Part shown: piece by piece, positions 16,333 through 25,986 of the stretch
Numbering within the stretch: position 1 is the first letter of the stretch
Layout of the letters: each line of letters opens with the position of its first letter
Assembly (NCBI GenBank): GCA_902538495.1
Contig: CACBFJ010000004.1
Span: forward strand, 69,943-102,778
Length of the DNA stretch: 32,836 bases
Source: an uncultured Pelagibacteraceae bacterium
GTDB lineage: Bacteria; Pseudomonadota; Alphaproteobacteria; Pelagibacterales; Pelagibacteraceae
Direction of reading: 5' to 3'
Translations under genes and position numbers: made by a program
Notes under the pieces: model-generated
Databases searched by the model: none
What the model was told of the DNA's origin: nothing
Seen by the model: the letters and a program-made list of their open reading frames with translations, nothing else

Positions 16333-17070
16333 ATGAATCCTAAAGAAAAAGTAAAATATATATCAAATTGGATCAAAACATACGTTGATCAAATGCCATC
16401 CAAAGCCCAAGCTTTAGTAATTGGTATATCAGGAGGAATCGATTCATCTGTATCAAGTACATTAAGTGCGATGACAGGCTTAAAAACTATCGTTTTGACA
16501 ATGCCTATCAAGCAAATAGAAAACCAACATGATTTAAGTTTAAAACATCAACAATGGTTAGTTAAAAATTTTAAGAATGTAGAGGCTCATACTATAAGTT
16601 TAGATAAATTATTTGAAACATTTTCATCAACATTAAATAAATTTGACAATGAACATGGATTTGCAAATTCAAGAGCAAGATTAAGAATGACAACTCTTTA
16701 TCAGGTTGCAGCAGCTAATAAAGGAATAGTTGTTGGAACAGGTAATAAAGTAGAGGACTTTGGAGTTGGATTTTATACAAAATATGGAGATGGAGGGGTT
16801 GATATTTCACCAATAGCAGATTGTAACAAAACTGAAGTATGGGAGATTGGAAAAGAACTTGGAATATTACAAGAAATTATCGATGCTGCTCCAACGGATG
16901 GACTTTGGGATGATGGAAGAACTGACGAGGGTCAGTTAGGTTTTGATTATCAAGCCTTAGAAGATGCAATGAAGAATCCTAATTCTCCACATAAAGCGGA
17001 ATACGAAAAAATTAGAAAACAAAATATGCATAAAATGGAGCCTATTCCAGTATGCAAAATTCCTAGTTAA
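16333..17070 (+). CDS. nadE: ammonia-dependent NAD+ synthetase
   Basis: A 245-residue synthetase that amidates deaminated NAD+ (NaAD) using ATP and ammonia. The PP-loop SGGIDSS at residues 33-39 binds pyrophosphate. RARLRMTTLYQVAA, GTGNKVEDFGVGFYTKYGDGG and ISPIADCNKTEVWEIGKELG form the dimer-interface and NaAD sites typical of NadE. There is no N-terminal carbon-nitrogen hydrolase domain, so it cannot use glutamine by itself and must rely on free ammonia or a separate amidotransferase. It sits 39 bp after the DAHP synthase gene and 51 bp before cysS with no pathway link. Confidence 0.93.
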   Translation: MNPKEKVKYISNWIKTYVDQMPSKAQALVIGISGGIDSSVSSTLSAMTGLKTIVLTMPIKQIENQHDLSLKHQQWLVKNFKNVEAHTISLDKLFETFSSTLNKFDNEHGFANSRARLRMTTLYQVAAANKGIVVGTGNKVEDFGVGFYTKYGDGGVDISPIADCNKTEVWEIGKELGILQEIIDAAPTDGLWDDGRTDEGQLGFDYQALEDAMKNPNSPHKAEYEKIRKQNMHKMEPIPVCKIPS

Positions 17071-17121
17071 TCAATTAGATTAACAAATCATCAAATAAGG
17101 TATATTTCTTAATCAAGTGAA

Positions 17122-18465
17122 ATGGATATTTTTTTAACAAACAATTTAACTAATAAAAAAGAGCAATTCATCCCGATACAAAAAAAAAATATTGGCATGT
17201 ATGTTTGTGGACCAACAGTCTATGATGATCCACATATAGGTAATGCAAGACCGCTAGTTATTTTTGATATTCTTTTTAAGATTTTAAAAAATAATTTTTC
17301 AAAAGTCACATATGTAAGAAACATCACAGATATTGATGATAAGATTATTTTATCTTCACAAAAACTTAAAATATCAACAAAAGAGTTAACTGAAAAAATA
17401 ACTAAAAGTTTTTTTGAAGACTGTAAATTTTTAAATTGTGAAGAACCCACTCACCAGCCAAAAGCGACTGAGCATATAGATTTAATGATTCAAATGATTA
17501 ACAATTTGATTAAAAAAGGTTATGCTTATGAAAACAATAAACATGTCTATTTTGAAGTAAAAAAATTTTCTGAGTATGGAAAACTATCAAATAAAAAGTT
17601 AGAGGATTTAATTGCAGGATCAAGAGTTGAAATAAGTGACAACAAAAGAAACTCTGAGGATTTTGTTTTATGGAAGCCGTCAGTTAAAGATGAACCTTCT
17701 TGGGATTCTCCTTGGGGACCAGGTAGACCAGGATGGCATTTAGAATGTTCTGCTATGTCAAAAAAACTTCTAGGTGATGAATTTGATATACATGGTGGTG
17801 GTATTGACTTAATTTTTCCACATCACGAAAATGAAATAGCACAATCTAGATGTGCTAATGACACTGAAGTTTTCGCTAACTTTTGGATTCATAATGCCTT
17901 TATAACAATGTCGAATGAAAAAATGGCTAAGTCTCAAGGCAATATTTTAAAAATAAAAGATTTTAGAAAAAAAATAAGTGGTCAAATAATCAGGTTAGCA
18001 CTGATGAGTGCACATTATAGACAACCTTTAGATTGGAACGATAAATTATTAATTGATTGTGAAAATACTTTAGATAAGTGGTATCGAATTAAATTAAATA
18101 ATTTCAAACCTGTAAAAATTCCTGATGAAATATTGAAACCTCTATATGAAGATTTAAATACCCCGGGTTATATTGCTAATCTCCATGGCTTGTATGAAAA
18201 AGCAATTAAAGGCGATAAAAAAGATTTATTTATATCAGCATGCAGATTTATTGGTTTATTAAATGAAACGAGTGAGCAATGGCATAATTTTAAAAAAAAT
18301 AGAGTTTCATTAAGTGAGCCTGAAATCGAAAAAATGATTAACTTAAGAGATAAAGCTAGAGAAAATAAGGATTATAAAGAGGCTGATCGAATTAGAGATG
18401 AACTTTCAGACAAAGGTGTTTTAATAGAGGACAAAGATGGTAAAACACTGTGGAAATTTAAATGA
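17122..18465 (+). CDS. cysS: cysteine-tRNA ligase
   Basis: A 447-residue class I aminoacyl-tRNA synthetase charging tRNA-Cys. The N-terminal GMYVCGPTVYDDPHIGNAR contains the zinc-ligand Cys and the HIGH-like HIGN. WHLECSAMS and HGGGIDLIFPHHENEIAQS supply the remaining Cys/His/Glu zinc ligands that discriminate cysteine. KMAKSQGN is the KMSKS loop. The C-terminal helical domain ends with RDKARENKDYKEADRIRDEL, typical of the anticodon-binding region. Slightly shorter than E. coli CysS (461). The stop overlaps the cimA start by four bases (ATGA), implying one transcript. Confidence 0.96.
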   Translation: MDIFLTNNLTNKKEQFIPIQKKNIGMYVCGPTVYDDPHIGNARPLVIFDILFKILKNNFSKVTYVRNITDIDDKIILSSQKLKISTKELTEKITKSFFEDCKFLNCEEPTHQPKATEHIDLMIQMINNLIKKGYAYENNKHVYFEVKKFSEYGKLSNKKLEDLIAGSRVEISDNKRNSEDFVLWKPSVKDEPSWDSPWGPGRPGWHLECSAMSKKLLGDEFDIHGGGIDLIFPHHENEIAQSRCANDTEVFANFWIHNAFITMSNEKMAKSQGNILKIKDFRKKISGQIIRLALMSAHYRQPLDWNDKLLIDCENTLDKWYRIKLNNFKPVKIPDEILKPLYEDLNTPGYIANLHGLYEKAIKGDKKDLFISACRFIGLLNETSEQWHNFKKNRVSLSEPEIEKMINLRDKARENKDYKEADRIRDELSDKGVLIEDKDGKTLWKFK

Positions 18466-20063
18466 GTAAAGAAAGATTATACATATTTGATACAACTCTT
18501 CGAGATGGAGCTCAAACCCAAGGTGTACATTTTTCAATTGATGAAAAAACAAAAATTGCACATGCTTTAGATGACCTTGGTGTAGATTATATCGAAGGAG
18601 GTTGGCCAGGTGCTAATCCTTCTGATACAGAATTTTTTCAGAAAGGTTTGGAACTAAAAAACTCTACCTTTACCGCTTTTGGAATGACAAAAAAAGCAGG
18701 ACGAAGCGCTGAAAATGATCCAGGTTTGTCAGCAATTTTAAATTCTAATACGAAATCTGTTTGTTTAGTAGGAAAGTCTTGGGATTTCCATGTTGATGTT
18801 GCTTTGGGAATATCTAAAGATGAAAATTTAGATAACATTAAAGAAACTACAAAGCATTTTGTAAAAAATAATAAAGAGTTCATGTTTGATGCAGAACATT
18901 TCTTTGATGGCTACAAAGCAAACCCAGAATATGCTTTAGCTTGTATCAAAGCTGCTTACGACAACGGAGCAAAATGGATAGTTCTATGCGATACTAATGG
19001 TGGTACACTTCCTCATGAAGTGACTAAGATTGTAAAAGAAGTTTCAGAACACATACCTGGTGAAAATTTAGGTATTCATGCACATAATGACACTGGTAAT
19101 GCAGTAGCAAATTCAATAGCAGCTGTTTTATCAGGTGTGAGACAAATTCAAGGTACTATAAATGGATTAGGTGAAAGATGTGGTAATGCTAATTTAATGT
19201 CAATTATTCCAACTTTTCATCTGAAGAAAGATCTATCAGATAAATTTGAAATAAGTATAAAACAAAAAAATATAAAACATATTACACAATGTTCAAGGTT
19301 GCTTGATGAGATATTAAATAGAAAACCAAATAAACATTTACCATATGTTGGTGCTGCAGCATTTTCACACAAGGGTGGTTTACATGTATCCGCTGTTCAA
19401 AAAGATCCTAAAACTTATGAGCATATAAATCCTGAAGATGTTGGTAATAATAGAAATATAGTTGTCTCTGATCAGTCAGGTAAATCAAATATCCTGTCTA
19501 GACTTAAAACAATTGGAATTGATATTAAGGAAAATGACCCCAAGGTTAAAAAACTATTAGAAGAAGTCAAAGATAGAGAGTTTATTGGTTATAGTTATGA
19601 TGGAGCTGATGCATCTTTTGAATTACTAGCCAGAAGAGTAATGGGAGAAATTCCAAGATATATCTCAATTAAAGAATATGACGTTTCAGTCTCAAAAAAC
19701 AATCAAGATAAGATAGTTTCTAGAGCAAAAGCAAAATTGGAAGTTGATGGTGAACAAATAGTCTGCGAAGGTGAGGGTAATGGACCTGTTCACGCTTTAG
19801 ACAACGCTATAAGAAAAAATATTACTAAGTTAGAAAAATATTCTGAATATTTAAAAGATTTAAAACTAGTTGACTATAAGGTAAGAATTTTAAATACAGG
19901 AACTGAAGCTACTACTAGAGTATCTATTGAAAGCACAGACTCCCAAGGAAAAAATTGGTTTACTATCGGCGTATCACCAAACATTATTGATGCATCATTT
20001 AAAGCTCTTATTGATAGTTTAGATTTCAAATTGTTTAAGGATAAAGCTCCTGCAAGTAAATAA
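18462..20063 (+). CDS. cimA: (R)-citramalate synthase
   Basis: A 533-residue member of the isopropylmalate/homocitrate synthase family, condensing pyruvate and acetyl-CoA to citramalate, a threonine-independent entry to isoleucine. The HMGL-like barrel begins FDTTLRDGAQTQG (D10 metal ligand), with DYIEGGWPGANPSD, the metal-binding IHAHNDTGNAVANS and a TINGLGERCGNANL loop. The GGWPGANPSD block is characteristic of the CimA subgroup (TIGR00977) rather than LeuA. The C-terminal part from about residue 400 is the LeuA-type allosteric dimerisation domain (VHALDNAIRK, NTGTEATTRVSIES), where isoleucine feedback is expected. It overlaps cysS by four bases and abuts the DUF1989 gene with no gap. Confidence 0.93.
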   Translation: MSKERLYIFDTTLRDGAQTQGVHFSIDEKTKIAHALDDLGVDYIEGGWPGANPSDTEFFQKGLELKNSTFTAFGMTKKAGRSAENDPGLSAILNSNTKSVCLVGKSWDFHVDVALGISKDENLDNIKETTKHFVKNNKEFMFDAEHFFDGYKANPEYALACIKAAYDNGAKWIVLCDTNGGTLPHEVTKIVKEVSEHIPGENLGIHAHNDTGNAVANSIAAVLSGVRQIQGTINGLGERCGNANLMSIIPTFHLKKDLSDKFEISIKQKNIKHITQCSRLLDEILNRKPNKHLPYVGAAAFSHKGGLHVSAVQKDPKTYEHINPEDVGNNRNIVVSDQSGKSNILSRLKTIGIDIKENDPKVKKLLEEVKDREFIGYSYDGADASFELLARRVMGEIPRYISIKEYDVSVSKNNQDKIVSRAKAKLEVDGEQIVCEGEGNGPVHALDNAIRKNITKLEKYSEYLKDLKLVDYKVRILNTGTEATTRVSIESTDSQGKNWFTIGVSPNIIDASFKALIDSLDFKLFKDKAPASK

Positions 20064-20927
20064 ATGAAAATTAAAAAGTTCTCAATGAAACCTGCTGATA
20101 TTGAAAGCAGGATTGGAGCAGAACCTGTTATTTGTTACCCAAATGATAGCATAAATAATAATCTTGAAATATTACATGAAGCGAGAAAACATATTAAAAA
20201 AGTTGATGAAGTTATAGTTCCACCAAGAGATGCTAGAACTTTTAATGTTAAATCAGGTAATTTTTTTAGAATAGAAAGTATTGAAGGTCCACAAGTAGGA
20301 GATTTAAATATATTTCAAGCTGATAATTTAAATGAAAAGTTTTATTCTGGTAAAACTAGAGCTCTATACGGAACACATATTTCAGTTGGAGACAAAATGT
20401 TAAGTAGTTTCCCATATTTAAGATCATTGGCAACAATTACTTGGGATACATTAGATTGGTACGGTTACGATAAAGACGGAGGCTCGGTTCATGATGTTAT
20501 TGGTACTAGATGTGATCCTTATACTCACAAGCTAACATCAAGCAACGATTATCATCATTGTTGTCATTCAAATTTAACCAGAGCTTTAGTTAAGGAAAAA
20601 AATATCAAAATAGATGACGCAGAAAAAATCGTACACGATGTATTAAATGTGTTTATGCTTACTGGTTTTACCAATGATACTAAGCAATACTTTATGAAAT
20701 CAAGCCCAGTAAGACCTGGCGACTATTTAGAATTTTTTGCAGAGACTGATCTATTAGGAGCCTTATCTGCATGTCCTGGTGGTGATTGTGGTTCTGAACA
20801 TTCATCAGATGTTGCAAAATGTTATCCATTAAAAGTTTCTATTTGGGATGTAGATAAAAAATTTTTGGAAGGTATAAAAATTTCTAAGATTTCATCTTAT
20901 AATAGAGACCATGGTTTGACTGAATAA
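20064..20927 (+). CDS. DUF1989 (urea carboxylase-associated family) protein
   Basis: A 287-residue protein of the DUF1989/UAAP family. Recognisable blocks are VPPRDARTFNVKSGNFFRI, VGDLNIFQADN, HDVIGTRCDPYTH, HHCCHSNLTRAL, SSPVRPGDYLEFFAETDLL and ALSACPGGDCG; the Cys/His-rich segments are thought to bind metal. In other bacteria paired members form carboxyguanidine deiminase beside guanidine carboxylase. Here there is one copy and no carboxylase, so that function cannot be transferred. An N-terminal extension of about 50 residues precedes the conserved region. Its ATG directly follows the cimA stop, implying coupled translation and perhaps a link to cimA metabolism; a biochemical role is not established. 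Confidence 0.8.
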   Translation: MKIKKFSMKPADIESRIGAEPVICYPNDSINNNLEILHEARKHIKKVDEVIVPPRDARTFNVKSGNFFRIESIEGPQVGDLNIFQADNLNEKFYSGKTRALYGTHISVGDKMLSSFPYLRSLATITWDTLDWYGYDKDGGSVHDVIGTRCDPYTHKLTSSNDYHHCCHSNLTRALVKEKNIKIDDAEKIVHDVLNVFMLTGFTNDTKQYFMKSSPVRPGDYLEFFAETDLLGALSACPGGDCGSEHSSDVAKCYPLKVSIWDVDKKFLEGIKISKISSYNRDHGLTE

Positions 20928-20928
20928 T

Positions 20929-21642
20929 ATGTCAAAAAATAATATTTTATTTATTTTACATAAACCACAGTTGTCAGAAAATATTGGCGCATGCGCAAGA
21001 GCAATAAAAAATTTTAGCTTTAAAAAGTTAATTTTAATAAATCCTAAGCCTATTTTTCCAAATGATAAAATTTTTGCTACATCAGTAGGTGCAAAGAATA
21101 TTATCAATCAAAGTAAAGTGTATGAGAATATTGAAAAGGCAATTAAAGATAGTGATATTGTAATTGCTACGTCAGCGCGATTTAGAAATAAAAATATAAA
21201 ACATATAAGTCTAGACGATTTGAAGAAAATAGATTTTAAAAAAAAAGTTGGTTTTTTATTTGGATCCGAAGCCTCAGGTCTTTCAAATGAAGAGGTTAGT
21301 TATGCTAATTACACCTTGCAAATTCCAACCAATCCAGAATTTAAGTCATTAAATCTTTCTCATAGTTTAATTATTATAGCTCAAGCAGTCTCTAGTATAA
21401 TTAAAAAGAAAACAAAACCATTTCAAAAGTCAAAAAAAGTTAAACCAGCATCAAAAAAAGAAATTCAATCAATGATAAACTTATGTTTAAGAAATTTAGA
21501 AGACATCAATTTTTTTAAACCAAAGGAAAAGAAACCTGTGATGTTACAGAATTTAAGAAACATTTTTTATAAAATGGAATTATCTGATAAAGAAACACGT
21601 ATTTTATCAAGCGTATTCGCAAGTTTGGGTAAAAAACGTTGA
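20929..21642 (+). CDS. trmJ: tRNA (cytidine/uridine-32-2'-O)-methyltransferase TrmJ
   Basis: A 237-residue SPOUT-fold RNA 2'-O-methyltransferase. Motif 1 is LHKPQLSENIGACARAIKNF (N-x-G-A-x-A-R-A), motif 2 is VGFLFGSEASGLSNEEV, and motif 3 is IPTNPEFKSLNLSHSLIIIA, all forming the SAM-binding trefoil knot. The extra helical tail after residue 160 (DKETRILSSVFASLG) matches TrmJ, which methylates position 32 of tRNA, rather than TrmL or TrmH. The gene starts one base after the DUF1989 stop. The rpsD promoter begins immediately after its stop codon. Confidence 0.9.
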   Translation: MSKNNILFILHKPQLSENIGACARAIKNFSFKKLILINPKPIFPNDKIFATSVGAKNIINQSKVYENIEKAIKDSDIVIATSARFRNKNIKHISLDDLKKIDFKKKVGFLFGSEASGLSNEEVSYANYTLQIPTNPEFKSLNLSHSLIIIAQAVSSIIKKKTKPFQKSKKVKPASKKEIQSMINLCLRNLEDINFFKPKEKKPVMLQNLRNIFYKMELSDKETRILSSVFASLGKKR

Positions 21643-21670
21643 TTGACAAAATAATGTGTAAGTTTATAAG
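21643..21670 (+). promoter_or_regulatory. rpsD promoter
   Basis: A consensus TTGACA (21643-21648) is followed after 16 bp by TATAAG (21665-21670). The -35 starts on the base after the trmJ stop codon. Transcription would begin near 21677, about six bases before the rpsD ATG, so the mRNA is almost leaderless. This is the clearest sigma70-type promoter in the window. Confidence 0.65.
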
Positions 21671-21682
21671 ACCCAATATTAA

Positions 21683-22300
21683 ATGACAAAAAGATTAAAC
21701 TCTAAACACAAAGTTGATAGACGATTAAAAGTAAACCTTTGGGGAAGACCTAAAAGTCCCTTCAATACCAGAGCTTATGGACCAGGACAGCACGGTCAAA
21801 CCAAAACATCTAAACCCTCAGATTATGGTATTCAACTTCAAGCAAAACAAAAATTAAAAGCTTATTATGGCAATATCAATGAGAGACAATTCAGAAATAT
21901 TTATAAAAAAGCTAGCATGTTAAAAGGGGATACAAGTGAAAACCTAATTGGTTTATTAGAAAGAAGATTAGATGCTGTTATATATAGAGCAAAATTTGCA
22001 ACAACGATCTTTTCTGCACGTCAACTCATTAATCATGGTCATGTGAGAGTAAACGGAAAAAAAGTCAACATTTCAAGTTATTCAGTTAAGGAAGAGGATA
22101 CGATTGAGATTAGAGATAAGTCAAAACAATTAGCAATAGTTGATATAGCTTTAGCAAATAAAGAGAGAGAAACTCCAGAATATATTCAAATGGATGAAAA
22201 GAATAAAAAATTTAAATTCATAAGAGTGCCTAAGTTTGAAGAAGTTCCTTATCCAATTGTTATGGAACCAAATTTGGTTATCGAATACTATTCTAGATAG
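21683..22300 (+). CDS. rpsD: 30S ribosomal protein S4
   Basis: The 205-residue primary 16S rRNA-binding protein that nucleates 30S assembly. N-terminal [12 protein letters not shown] is typical, the region lacks the zinc-binding cysteines of C+ forms, and the S4 RNA-binding domain starts [20 protein letters not shown] and continues [19 protein letters not shown]. Length matches bacterial S4 (about 205). It is the last gene of the plus-strand run but has its own strong promoter, so it is probably expressed independently of trmJ. The short leader leaves no room for the pseudoknot used for S4 autoregulation elsewhere. It ends two bases before the convergent grxD stop. Confidence 0.97.
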   Translation: MTKRLNSKHKVDRRLKVNLWGRPKSPFNTRAYGPGQHGQTKTSKPSDYGIQLQAKQKLKAYYGNINERQFRNIYKKASMLKGDTSENLIGLLERRLDAVIYRAKFATTIFSARQLINHGHVRVNGKKVNISSYSVKEEDTIEIRDKSKQLAIVDIALANKERETPEYIQMDEKNKKFKFIRVPKFEEVPYPIVMEPNLVIEYYSR

Positions 22301-22302
22301 AT

Positions 22303-22635
22303 TTACTTTTTATATTTTACGCCTTTATCATCAAAGACTTTTTTTAATTCACCATTTTCATACATTTCTTTAACAATATCACAACCACCAACAAATTCTT
22401 TTTTAATATATAATTGTGGTATTGTTGGCCAATCACTAAAGGTCTTTATACCTTCTCTTAAAGATTGATCTTCTAAAACATTAACTCCTTTATAATTTAC
22501 TTCTAAAATTTTAAGTAAATTTGCAACTGCCATTGAAAATCCACATTGTGGAGCATCAGGCGTTCCCTTCATAAATAAACAAACTTCATTATTATCAATA
22601 TGACTTTGTATTAAATTTTTAATTTGATCGTCCAT
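22303..22635 (-). CDS. grxD: monothiol glutaredoxin (Grx4/GrxD type)
   Basis: A 110-residue monothiol glutaredoxin carrying or transferring a [2Fe-2S] cluster bound with glutathione. The CGFS active site is at residues 31-34 within GTPDAPQCGFSMA. The glutathione-binding WPTIPQLYIKKEFVGGCDI (cis-Pro) and the acidic C-terminal helix are also present. It follows bolA with a one-base stop/start overlap. BolA and CGFS glutaredoxins form cluster-bridged heterodimers, so the pairing predicts a shared role in Fe-S trafficking or iron sensing. It is the last gene of the sfsA-to-grxD block. Confidence 0.95.
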   Translation of the reverse strand: MDDQIKNLIQSHIDNNEVCLFMKGTPDAPQCGFSMAVANLLKILEVNYKGVNVLEDQSLREGIKTFSDWPTIPQLYIKKEFVGGCDIVKEMYENGELKKVFDDKGVKYKK

Positions 22636-22865
22636 TATTGCTCCTTTGTTTTTATCGCTAGGGCGTGAAGTTCATTTCCCATTTTACCTTTTAAAGAATT
22701 ATATACCATTTTATGCTGCTCAATTTTACTTTTACCATTAAATTTAGAAGAAGTAATGGTCGCAGAATAATGGTTTCCGTCACCAGCTAAATCTTGAATC
22801 TCGACCAATGCATCGGGTAATGCATCTTTTATGTGCTTTTCAATTACTTTTAAATCCATTGCCAT
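22635..22865 (-). CDS. bolA: BolA family protein
   Basis: A 76-residue BolA/YrbA-type protein partnering CGFS glutaredoxins in Fe-S cluster handling. It begins MAMDLKVIEKHIKDALPDA, with the GDGNHYSA loop (potential cluster-ligand His) and the conserved EQHKMVYNSLKGKMG helix followed by HALAIKT. The start at 22865 is preferred because alphaproteobacterial BolA proteins characteristically start MAMD; an upstream in-frame ATG at 22892 would add nine residues inside purL. With this start it follows the purL stop by two bases and overlaps grxD by one, so it belongs to the same operon. Confidence 0.92.
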   Translation of the reverse strand: MAMDLKVIEKHIKDALPDALVEIQDLAGDGNHYSATITSSKFNGKSKIEQHKMVYNSLKGKMGNELHALAIKTKEQ

Positions 22866-22867
22866 AA

Positions 22868-25057
22868 TTAATTCATGTAGTTTGATAACCAATTAGTATT
22901 ATATGATTTTAATTCGTCAATTGTAACTTTTGTCTTTTGATTAATAATCATGTTTTTATCGATAATTTTACCCAATTCATCAAAGTGGACAGAGTTTTTG
23001 TTTAATATACTTATAACCTTTTTTAAATTTTTTGGGTCTATCTCAATTACATATCGTCCTTGATCTTCACAAAACAAGTATTCGATTTCACTTATGAAAT
23101 ATTTAGGTTTATTAAATTCAATACCTTTATTTCCTTTTATACACATTTTACTAACGGCCGTAATTATTCCTCCAATAGATACATCATGAGCGCTTCTAAC
23201 AAGATTACTTTTGATAAGTTGGAGAATTGTTTCACCATTATTTTTTTCATTAAAGAGATTTATTTCAGGCGGTGGTCCATTCTTCTCATTTAATATATTT
23301 CTCGAAAAAAGACTTTGGTCTAAGTGACCTTCAGTTTTACCAATTATTAAAACAAGATTATTTATTTCTTTAAAGTCCATAGTAATCATTTGTTTGTAAT
23401 TTTTTATTAGACCTACACCACCAATCGATGGGGTTGGTTTAATTCCAATTTCTTTTGTTTGGTTATAAAATGATACATTTCCAGAGACGACTGGAAATTT
23501 CAAATATTCACAAGCTTCACCTATTCCCTGTACACACTCAACAAATTCCCCCATGTTTTCCTCTTTCTCTGGACTTCCAAAGTTTAAACAATTTGTTATA
23601 GCAATCGGCGTTGCTCCAACAGAAATGAGATTTCTCCAACTTTCACAAACAACTTGTTTTCCACCTGTAAGAGGATGTGCCCAACAATATATAGCTGAAG
23701 AGTCAACTGTTGCAGCTACTGCCTTATCGGTTCCATGAACTCTCACCACACCAGAGTCACCACCCGGTTTTTGTATTGTATCACCCATCACGGTGTGATC
23801 ATATTGTTGCCAGATCCATTCTTTACTACAAACATTAGGATTTGATAAAATTTTATTTAAAACTTCTTTGATTTTAAATTTTTTAAATTCTTCCTTTTTG
23901 ATTAAATTTTTTTTTGGTAATTTTGTTTTTTTCCACTTTCGATCATACATTGGAGAATTTTCAACTAAAGTATTAATTGGAATGCTAGCTACTTGTTTTT
24001 CGTTATAAAATAATTCGATATTTTTGGAATTAGTAGTTTTACCAATGATAGCAAAATCTAAATCCCATTTATCAAATATTTTTTTTGCTATATCTTCTTT
24101 TCCATTTTCTAAAACAATCAACATTCTTTCTTGGCTTTCAGATAGCATAATTTCATAAGGTGTCATTTTACTTTCTCTGCATGGAACCTTATTTAAATTT
24201 AATTCAATTCCTAAATTACCTTTTGAAGCCATTTCGATACTTGATGATGTAAGACCTGCTGCCCCCATGTCTTGTATTGCAATAATTGAGTCTCCGGCCA
24301 TTAATTCTAGACAAGCTTCAAGTAAAAGTTTTTCTGTAAAAGGATCTCCAACTTGAACGGTTGGTTTTTTTTCCTCTATTTTTTCATCAAAACTAGCTGA
24401 TGCCATACTTGCTCCATGAATACCATCTCGTCCTGTTTTTGAACCAACATAAATAACAGGTTTGTTAAGACCAGCAGCTTTTGAATAAAAAATTTTATTT
24501 TTCTTAACTAACCCAAGAGTCATCGCATTGACTAAAATGTTGCCATTGTAAGAACTATCAAAAGAAGTTTGCCCTGCAATAGTTGGAACACCCATGCAAT
24601 TTCCATAACCCCCAATTCCATGAACAACTCCTCTTAAAAGATTTTTTGTTTTTTTGTGTTGTGATGATCCAAAATGAATTGAGTTTAAATTTGCAATAGG
24701 TCTTGCACCCATTGTAAAAACATCTCTCATAATACCACCAACACCAGTGGCTGCCCCTTGATAAGGTTCAATAAATGAAGGATGATTATGACTTTCAATT
24801 TTGAAAACGATTGCATCCCCATCCTCAATATCAATCACACCTGCATTTTCTCCTGGCCCTTGAATCACTTTTTTTCCAGAGGTCGGTAGTTTTTTTAAAT
24901 GAAGTCTCGATGATTTATAGGAACAGTGTTCATTCCACATCGCAGAGAAAATTCCAAGTTCAGTTAGATTAGGAACTCTTTTTAGTAGATCACAAATTTT
25001 TTTATATTCTTCTTTTTTTAAACCGTGATCTATAGCTATCTGTTCGTTAACTTTCAT
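22868..25057 (-). CDS. purL: FGAM synthase large subunit
   Basis: A 729-residue small-type phosphoribosylformylglycinamidine synthase II, converting FGAR to FGAM with ATP and ammonia delivered by PurQ, with PurS as bridging subunit. N-terminal [12 protein letters not shown] and [18 protein letters not shown] form the ATP/substrate site, with [14 protein letters not shown] and [20 protein letters not shown] following. The second AIRS-like half has [20 protein letters not shown] and [11 protein letters not shown]. The length matches Bacillus-type PurL (~740) and not the ~1300-residue fused form, agreeing with separate purQ and purS upstream. Start overlaps the purQ stop by one base. Confidence 0.97.
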   Translation of the reverse strand: MKVNEQIAIDHGLKKEEYKKICDLLKRVPNLTELGIFSAMWNEHCSYKSSRLHLKKLPTSGKKVIQGPGENAGVIDIEDGDAIVFKIESHNHPSFIEPYQGAATGVGGIMRDVFTMGARPIANLNSIHFGSSQHKKTKNLLRGVVHGIGGYGNCMGVPTIAGQTSFDSSYNGNILVNAMTLGLVKKNKIFYSKAAGLNKPVIYVGSKTGRDGIHGASMASASFDEKIEEKKPTVQVGDPFTEKLLLEACLELMAGDSIIAIQDMGAAGLTSSSIEMASKGNLGIELNLNKVPCRESKMTPYEIMLSESQERMLIVLENGKEDIAKKIFDKWDLDFAIIGKTTNSKNIELFYNEKQVASIPINTLVENSPMYDRKWKKTKLPKKNLIKKEEFKKFKIKEVLNKILSNPNVCSKEWIWQQYDHTVMGDTIQKPGGDSGVVRVHGTDKAVAATVDSSAIYCWAHPLTGGKQVVCESWRNLISVGATPIAITNCLNFGSPEKEENMGEFVECVQGIGEACEYLKFPVVSGNVSFYNQTKEIGIKPTPSIGGVGLIKNYKQMITMDFKEINNLVLIIGKTEGHLDQSLFSRNILNEKNGPPPEINLFNEKNNGETILQLIKSNLVRSAHDVSIGGIITAVSKMCIKGNKGIEFNKPKYFISEIEYLFCEDQGRYVIEIDPKNLKKVISILNKNSVHFDELGKIIDKNMIINQKTKVTIDELKSYNTNWLSNYMN

Positions 25058-25743
25058 TATTTAATATTATTTAAAAGATTTTTAAAAAAGATTGATCCAT
25101 CTTCCCCAGATAAACTTTCATCTATCATTCTCTCAGGATGAGGCATCATACCTAAAACGTTTTTTTTTTTGTTAAAAATACCTGCAATATTATTTAATGA
25201 ACCATTGGGATTAAATTTTTCTTCAGTTTTTCCATTATCATTGCAGTAATAAATAGCTACCTGATTATTATCTTGAATTTCTTTAAGTTGATCATTGGTA
25301 CAAAAATAATTTCCCTCATTGTGAGCAATATGTAACTCAAATACCTCTTTGTCTAAATTTTTAAAATATGGATTATCTTTATTATCAATTTTTACAAAAA
25401 CATTTTTACAAATAAATTCTAGATATCTATTTCTTAACAAAACTCCTGGAACTAATCCGCTTTCAACCAGTATCTGAAAACCATTACAAATTCCCATCAC
25501 TAAACCACCTGATTTTGCAAAATTGATTACTGATTGCATTATCTTTGACTTAGAAGCCATGCTCCCACACCTCAAATAATCTCCATATGAAAAACCTCCT
25601 GGAAGTACTACCAAATCAGATTTAGGTAATTCATTATCATTATGCCAGACCATTTTATTTTTAAAACCAAACTTATTCAGTGCGACATGCATATCTCTGT
25701 CACAATTTGAACCTGGAAAAGTAATTACTGCTGATTTCATCAA
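25057..25743 (-). CDS. purQ: FGAM synthase glutaminase subunit
   Basis: A 228-residue class I glutamine amidotransferase releasing ammonia for PurL. The nucleophile is C86 in [10 protein letters not shown]; the catalytic His and Glu are H202 and E204 in PHPERM. The start [12 protein letters not shown] and [18 protein letters not shown] are PurQ-specific. Both MM residues at the N-terminus could be initiators; the first abuts the purS stop exactly. Lies between purS and purL with no intergenic bases, consistent with stoichiometric complex assembly. Confidence 0.96.
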   Translation of the reverse strand: MMKSAVITFPGSNCDRDMHVALNKFGFKNKMVWHNDNELPKSDLVVLPGGFSYGDYLRCGSMASKSKIMQSVINFAKSGGLVMGICNGFQILVESGLVPGVLLRNRYLEFICKNVFVKIDNKDNPYFKNLDKEVFELHIAHNEGNYFCTNDQLKEIQDNNQVAIYYCNDNGKTEEKFNPNGSLNNIAGIFNKKKNVLGMMPHPERMIDESLSGEDGSIFFKNLLNNIK

Positions 25744-25986
25744 TTATTGTATCTCAATAATTTTATAATTCTCTATTACAAGATTCGCTAAGAGTTTGTT
25801 GCACATATCTTCTACAATTTTTTGAGCTTTCTTGGGATCGTTTTCTTTTACGTCAATTTCAAAATATTTACCTTGTCTCACTTCGTTAACATCTTTAAAT
25901 CCCATTCCATCTAAGGTCTGTTGAATAACTTTTCCTTGCGGATCCAAAACATCTTTTTTTAAAGTGATAATTGCAGAAACCTTCAT
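25744..25986 (-). CDS. purS: FGAM synthase subunit PurS
   Basis: An 80-residue PurS, the small dimeric protein needed to dock PurQ on small-type PurL and channel ammonia. Sequence features are [20 protein letters not shown], the [21 protein letters not shown] block typical of PurS, and [20 protein letters not shown]. The start overlaps purC by four bases (ATGA-type) and the stop touches the purQ start. Its presence confirms that the short PurL here is the three-subunit type. Confidence 0.94.
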   Translation of the reverse strand: MKVSAIITLKKDVLDPQGKVIQQTLDGMGFKDVNEVRQGKYFEIDVKENDPKKAQKIVEDMCNKLLANLVIENYKIIEIQ

